The notes under the pieces are model-generated. The model was not told where the DNA came from. It worked only from the letters and a program-made list of their open reading frames with translations, and searched no databases. Below are positions 59,261 through 64,000 of a stretch of DNA of 64,000 bases, one piece after another (positions within the stretch are counted from its first letter, which is position 1; each line of letters begins with the position of its first letter). Where the stretch lies: NCBI GenBank assembly GCA_033961575.1, contig CM066728.1, positions 178,489,678-178,553,677 on the forward strand. Reading direction: 5' to 3'. The stretch is from Aselliscus stoliczkanus. Its lineage: Eukaryota > Chordata > Mammalia > Chiroptera > Hipposideridae. The position numbers and the translations under genes are program-made.

Positions 59261-60021
59261 ATGATAGAGTAGATGGTAAATTATAAGGTGGTAAAATGAT
59301 AGTTATCCCCGGATTGGAATCTTAAGATAATATGTTGGAGAAGTGTCATGATAGAGAAATTCAATTCAATACACATTCACGTTAGTACCATTTATGTGCT
59401 AGATAGCTGTTTCCTTTTACAGTTTTAGGGGGTGGAACTAGTACATTCCAGGCTGTTGGGGAACCTATAAGCTTCTGGGTGGAGCTCCATTTGTTTAGTG
59501 CCAAGTGTGAGAAACATTTGTAGAGCAAGAACTGAAGAAAGCAGAACAGTCTTTTCTTTGTCCTCAGACAATTCATAAACTTAAATACTGTAGGAGACTC
59601 CAGTTCCACTATCCACCTACAATCAATCTTTTATTTCTTAGTTCCCATTTTAGAATACATTAATACTGTGCCATAGTTTTCAAAGATAATGCAATTTATT
59701 ATCAAAGACTAGAAAAACATAAAAAAGAAAATTACAGTAAGTCATGGTCATGGAGCTGGCTTGCTCTATGACAGAGAGACCAAGGTTTTCTAGAGTTATC
59801 TTGGTTCCTGACCGATTCCTAGTTTGGGGTCCAGGCCACATAGGTTCTTACAATAAAGTCCCTTATTATAGGAGGTAACTTGGTAGAAGGGTCTCTGTTC
59901 ATACAATAAAAACCACAATCACAACAACAACAACAAAAAAAAACCTAATTAGATGCACTGAAGCACTATAGATTAGGGGTGATCAATAACAACGCATGAG
60001 AATGTGTCTTTTAGCTGTTGT
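59261..60021. other. unique non-coding stretch
   Basis: A small (ACA)n patch at about 59920-59945. Nothing else recognised. Confidence 0.4.
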
Positions 60022-60033
60022 CCAAGATGGTGT

Positions 60034-60482
60034 GGGGTTTTTTTTTGTTTTGTTTTGTTTTGTTTGTTTGTTTTTTAAGATTTTATTGGGGAATTGGTGG
60101 AGGGGAACAGCATTGGGGAATCGGGGAAGGGGAACAGACAAGTTGCTGTCTTTTTGTTCTTCAGTTTAGTTGTGGAGGATGTTGCTTCACTGTTGGTATC
60201 GTCATTGCACTCTTCGCGGATGAGGCAGATCAGTCGCTGGCCTCTGGATGTCGCTCACCGCGGCTATTGGCAGCTCATGCTTGGCTGCCAGCCGCTCACG
60301 CTGGCTGCGGGCCACTCACTGTAGCCTATGGCAGCCCACCATCACCGGGACTCGCACAGCCCAGCTCCAGGTGGAGCTGTTGTTAGCTGTAGAGGGCAGT
60401 GTCACTGGCCCTCATGTGGGACCCAAACCGGGGCCGCTGGCTTCCCAAGCCAGCGTTTAACCACTGCGCCACTCAGCCGCCC
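60034..60482 (-). mobile_element. long tRNA-derived SINE (449 bp)
   Basis: The minus strand starts GGGGGCGGCTGAGTGGCGCA, has a stem-like GCTGGCTTGGGAAGCCAGC and GGTTTGGGTCC in the B-box position, and shares the body and the doubled GGGGAATTGG / GGGGAATCGG tail segment with the copy at 47776. A perfect 12-base duplication, CCAAGATGGTGT, lies at 60022-60033 and 60483-60494. A (TTTTG)n stretch at the 3' edge is the tail. Plus-strand frames at 60018-60561 are shadows of this SINE. Confidence 0.95.
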
Positions 60483-60494
60483 CCAAGATGGTGT

Positions 60495-62505
60495 TTTTCT
60501 CCATGTTCTTTTACTTACATCTAAACCTAGCAACATCCTCATCAAAGCCTTTAAGTTATAACATTTTTTATGACAAAGAAATAACATTTTTATTACTCAT
60601 TGACATCTATAAAACTTTTTCATAAATGTGTGGGCTATATATTCTTTGACCATCCTATTGTATTTCAACAAGTTGGTGAAACATAGTTCAATCTTTCCCC
60701 CAGTATGGTTTATCAGAATAATTTTTATTGATATTTTTAAAAAGCTTCTTTTAACTTCAATTGTTAGTGTTGGTAATTACATGTAAGCTTTCAGGATTGT
60801 TGTCCAAATTGAAAAACCTTTGTCAAGTTTCTTTCATATTATGCTCTTACAGAATACTCGCTGTTTGTAGTATCTGTGCCAGGCACAGGAATTCAAATAA
60901 AGTCTATTTTGTATTTCCCATAAAAAATGCATGATGTATTTATAAGTGCATGTAGAGTCTATTTCTAACAGGAGTGAATTTCCATTTTGACCTGGTGTCA
61001 ATGAAAACCAAATTCTTAGCTTAAAATTTTTATATGTCTAATGAATGGAAGAATTTTCCACAGACGAGCTACTGGTTGCATACATTCCAAACCTTGTTTC
61101 TACTCATTATCCACATACTTCTGGTGTGAAGTGCCCCTTACATCAAGGTAAAGCCCAGTAGGACTTCTGGTCCTGCACTTTGGTGTCATGATGGCGTACA
61201 TCAGTACCATGGTTAGTGAGAGTATTCCTGGGAGCCATTCACATACCAGGCCAGCAAGCAATAAGCAAACTGTAAACAACATAAACACACCTCCCTAAGT
61301 ACAAACTAAATCCACCCCAATTTCAACTTCCTCTTAGCTGGAGCTCAAAAATGCTCTTGATCACTCCAGTGAAACTCGACCAGAGAGAAAGTATAATGAA
61401 GGGTATTGAAGTGGAGAGAGACAGTAGGCTTAACCAATTGTGGTTTAAATATTTTATTTCTGTAATTTTTGGTAAAACTTATGCTCCTATGAACACATTG
61501 GTAGGGCCCCTTCCAGGGTCTTGGAAGGGGCTCATGCTGTTGAAAAGTCTGAAGCTTAAATTTCATTAGCTTTCCACCTCTAAGTTTTAGTTTCATCTTG
61601 CTTCCAAACGACAGACTTTTTCTGTCCATACCATACCTTTTTCTATTGCATGCCTTCCTTTCACAGTTTCTCTGGAGGCTTGTGGAACCTGGTACTACTT
61701 TCTAACTTCGTTTACTGCAGCTTTCAGCTTAATCATTCGCTGCTTATTTCTTTTCCCTCCAAAAGTGGTTGCTTTTGGCCTAAGTACCAAAGCCTAGAAC
61801 AGTTACCTGGAACAGAGTAGGGAAGAGTGGAGGGCAGTATCACTTGCTCTGAATGGAACTGTCCTGAGTCATCACCAAGTTCTAATATCAGGGAAGTAAG
61901 TAGGCCAGCTGGGTGATCAGATGCACTGCTCTTGGTTAATAGTGCAGAGAGCACATTTAAAGGAATACCACTTCTAGGTTACTTTGTTTCTCAGTATTCC
62001 CATCACAATAAATTCTTTTCTTTAGATTATTGACACATTACCTTTAACATGCTTATAAATACACCACTTTGGGAGAATATGTTCAGGGAGAGGAAACAGC
62101 TCTCCTTGAACCACAGCTGTGCTTCTGAGGGACTTCCCTTTAATGAAAGGTATGGGACTATCATTCTCATAGAGAGGAATTTTGGGGCAAGCAGGATCCA
62201 TGACTGGCATTTCAGGTACAAGTAAGTATTTAAATATTAAATGTGCTTATATAATGTAGGATTTCTCATTTTGCAGAGTTGCTTACATCTAAATGAAAGA
62301 AGTAGTATTGTGAGCTATCTGGTGATATGTGGAAGGTTATTTTCTTCTTATGCTTCTCATTCCTGTGGATCACCTCCCAAATCGGTGCCTCCATCTATAT
62401 CTTCCACCCCCGAACTTCCCATGAAACTGTCCAAAGCTAACACTGTTAAGTTCAGCCTATCTGCTGCCTGTTCATCACACTTTCTTGTAATAATATTTAT
62501 AAAAA
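60495..62505. other. unique non-coding stretch (2.0 kb)
   Basis: Small opposing frames at 61345-61629 (-) and 61351-61569 (+) overlap and lack domains. I see no exon with both splice sites. Confidence 0.4.
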
Positions 62506-62509
62506 TTTA

Positions 62510-63710
62510 TTTGTAATAGATTATATTTAAGTTTTAGGTTCATAGCAAAATTGAGGGGAAGGTATGGAGATTTCCGATAAGCCCGCTGCGCATACATGTG
62601 CATAGCCAAACCCATTATCGCCATTTCCCCACCAGATGGTACATTTGTTAAAATTGAGGACCCTACATTGAGAAATCAGTATCACCCAAATCCCACAGTT
62701 TGGGTGTTCATTTTCTTATTGCTGAGCTTTAAGAGTTCTTTATATATTTTGGAAAACATTCCTTTATCAGATATGTCTTTTGCAAATAATTTCTCCCACT
62801 CCACAGCTTGTCTTTTCATTATCTTGACATTACCTTTCATAGAGCAGAAGTCCAGCTTATCAGCTCTTTCTTTCATGGACCTCACCTTTGATGCTGTATC
62901 TAAAAAGTCATCTCTAAACCCAAGGTCAGCTAGATTTTCTCCTATGTTGCTCTCTAGGAGTATAATAGTTTTGCATTTTACATTCAGGTCTGCAATTCAT
63001 TTTGAATGGATTTTTGTGAAGGGTGAAAAGTCTGTGTCTAGATTTGTTTGTTTGCATGTGGATGCCCAGTTGTCTCAGCACCACCTGTTGAAGCAACGGT
63101 CTTTGCTCTATTGTATTGCTGTTGCTCCTTTGTGAAAGGTCAGTTGACTGTATTTATGTGGGTTTCTTTCTGAGCTCTCGATTCTGTTCCATTGAACAAT
63201 TTGTTTACTCTTTTACCAATACCACACTGCCATATGTCATTTTACCTTTTTAAAATAACTTCTTTACAAATTCCATCAATTTTTGTCTGAAGAAGTCGTC
63301 ATCGTCATCGTCTTCTTCTTCTTCTTCTTTGTCTTCGTCTTCGTCTTCTTCTTCATCTTCTTCACTTTTGAAGGCTACTTCGCAGGGTACAGTATTTTAA
63401 TTAGTGCCTTTTTTTCTCAATACTGAATATTTTACTCCACTCTTTTACTGCTTATGTGGTCTGAAGAGAAGTCTGATGTAATTCTTATCTGGGCTCTTCT
63501 ACAGGTAAGATATTTTCCCCCACTGGCTTCTTTCAAGATTTTTCCTTTATCTTTGATTTTCTGCAATGTAAATATGGTATGCCTAGGTGAAGTTTTTGTT
63601 CTTTTGCTTTTTGTTTGTTCATTTGTTTGTTTACATTTATCCTGCCTGGTATTCTCTGAGCTTCTTGTGACTTAGATCTCTTACAGATCTAAGAAAAGGT
63701 TTTGAGTTTT
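62510..63710 (-). mobile_element. old L1 (L1ME/L1MC-like), internally deleted
   Basis: The antisense 3' end starts TTTAGGTTCATAGCAAAATT and runs through CCCACCAGATGGTACATTTG and ATTGAGGACCCTACATTGAG. The ORF2 C-terminal zone (TAAGAGTTCTTTATATATTT, AGATATGTCTTTTGCAAATA, ATTTTGAATGGATTTTTGTG) follows, to about 63290. After a microsatellite, 63440-63710 matches the 5'/ORF1 zone (TTCTACAGGTAAGATATTTT, GGTATGCCTAGGTGAAGTTT, TTCTCTGAGCTTCTTGTGAC). Most of ORF2 is missing. The 179-codon plus-strand frame at 62596-63135 is the wrong strand of this L1. Confidence 0.75.
63294..63364. repeat. (TCT/TCG/TCA)n triplet tract
   Basis: A pure TC-N triplet run (GTCATCGTCATCG, then CTTCTTCTTCTT and TCGTCTTCGTC). 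The opposite strand reads as Glu/Asp codons (GAA, GAC, GAT) but has no start, domain or flanking frame, so it is treated as a microsatellite. Confidence 0.85.
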
Positions 63711-64000
63711 TTAGTTTGTTCAGTTTCTTACTTGTTAGGATGGAGTGGCAATTTCCAAACTGCTTACTTTGAGCTGGCTCCTCAAGAGAAAAGAGCTTGC
63801 CTGGTTTTTCTGTGTCTCGGGGGCACTTAACATAGAGCCCGACACATAGAAAGCTATCACTAAAATGTGTTTAATGCCAGAGTGATAAGTGATAAATTAG
63901 TGAATTAATGACTTTAGCATTCTAATGATATTGATTTAGTGGGAAAAGTTTCCTCCATCTCAGATTTCTGTTTCCTACATGCACTGGTACAATCTTGCCC
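63711..64000 (+). other. unique end of window with a faint MIR/L2 3' end
   Basis: GGGGCACTTAACATAGAGCC and CGACACATAGAAAGCTATCA at 63818-63860 resemble the shared MIR/L2 3' end in sense. The rest is unrecognised. Confidence 0.4.

Noticed and set aside
62596..63135. 179-codon plus-strand open frame, the longest in the window
   Set aside because: It is the wrong strand of an old L1 3' end and ORF2 C-terminal zone (62510-63290).
1..64000. CRISPR array, operon, phage or prokaryotic defence system
   Set aside because: No direct-repeat/spacer array, no ribosome-binding sites or dense coding; the repeat content is entirely that of a mammalian genome.

Overview
The window reads as non-coding, AT-rich nuclear DNA from a placental mammal, almost certainly a bat. 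The strongest lineage clue is a set of tRNA-derived SINEs with VES-type heads and bodies (A-box like GTGGCTCAGTTGGTTAAGAG, B-box like GGTTCGATTCC, body ending in TTCCCCAATAAAATC), a family known from bats. A second, longer SINE type with a different tRNA-like head (GTGGCGCATTGGTTAAG / GGTTCGGATCC) and a GC-rich body is also present. The head type and the L1 3' ends suggest a rhinolophoid-type (Yinpterochiroptera) bat rather than a vespertilionid; this finer placement is inference. Background repeats shared by all placentals (MIR, L2, old L1M, Tigger2, MER5-like) agree with a mammal.

I found no protein-coding host gene, no exon series, and no structural RNA gene. Every open frame that I could recognise belongs to a transposable element: L1 ORF2 pieces and a Tigger2 transposase. 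The others are short and have no recognisable domain. The window looks like an intergenic or deep-intronic segment.

Layout. 0-10 kb: a short L1 tail, two SINE insertions (one nested inside the other, both with target-site duplications), MIRs, one 5'-truncated young L1, and an AT-rich tandem/palindromic patch at 8.0 kb. 10-20 kb: microsatellites and four L1 fragments, all mainly on the minus strand, one with an inverted 5' piece. 20-31 kb: mostly unique sequence, with a sense L1/HAL1-like fragment (23.4-24.6 kb), an L1 3' end with a doubled 3'UTR unit (25.2-25.7 kb), a head-only SINE, and a TA-flanked MITE inserted in a MIR (26.6 kb). 31-42 kb: largely unique sequence with MIR, a MER5-like element, L2, and a minus-strand L1 at 39.7-41.0 kb. 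42-49 kb: two long SINEs, a Tigger MITE, and an unidentified minus-strand block of open frames (42.5-43.4 kb). 49.4-57.1 kb: a full-length but inactivated Tigger2 DNA transposon followed at once by a minus-strand L1 that reaches its 5'UTR but has lost most of ORF2. 57-64 kb: unique sequence, one long SINE and an old minus-strand L1.

These elements form no pathway. They record independent insertions whose nesting gives relative ages: MIR older than the 26.6-kb MITE, and an outer SINE older than the inner SINE. I see no previously undescribed defence, mobile or biosynthetic system. The observations most worth checking are the Tigger2 copy with its first catalytic Asp replaced by Gly, the TIR element in the MIR, the long SINE family with internal and tail duplications, and the unassigned open block at 42.5-43.4 kb.
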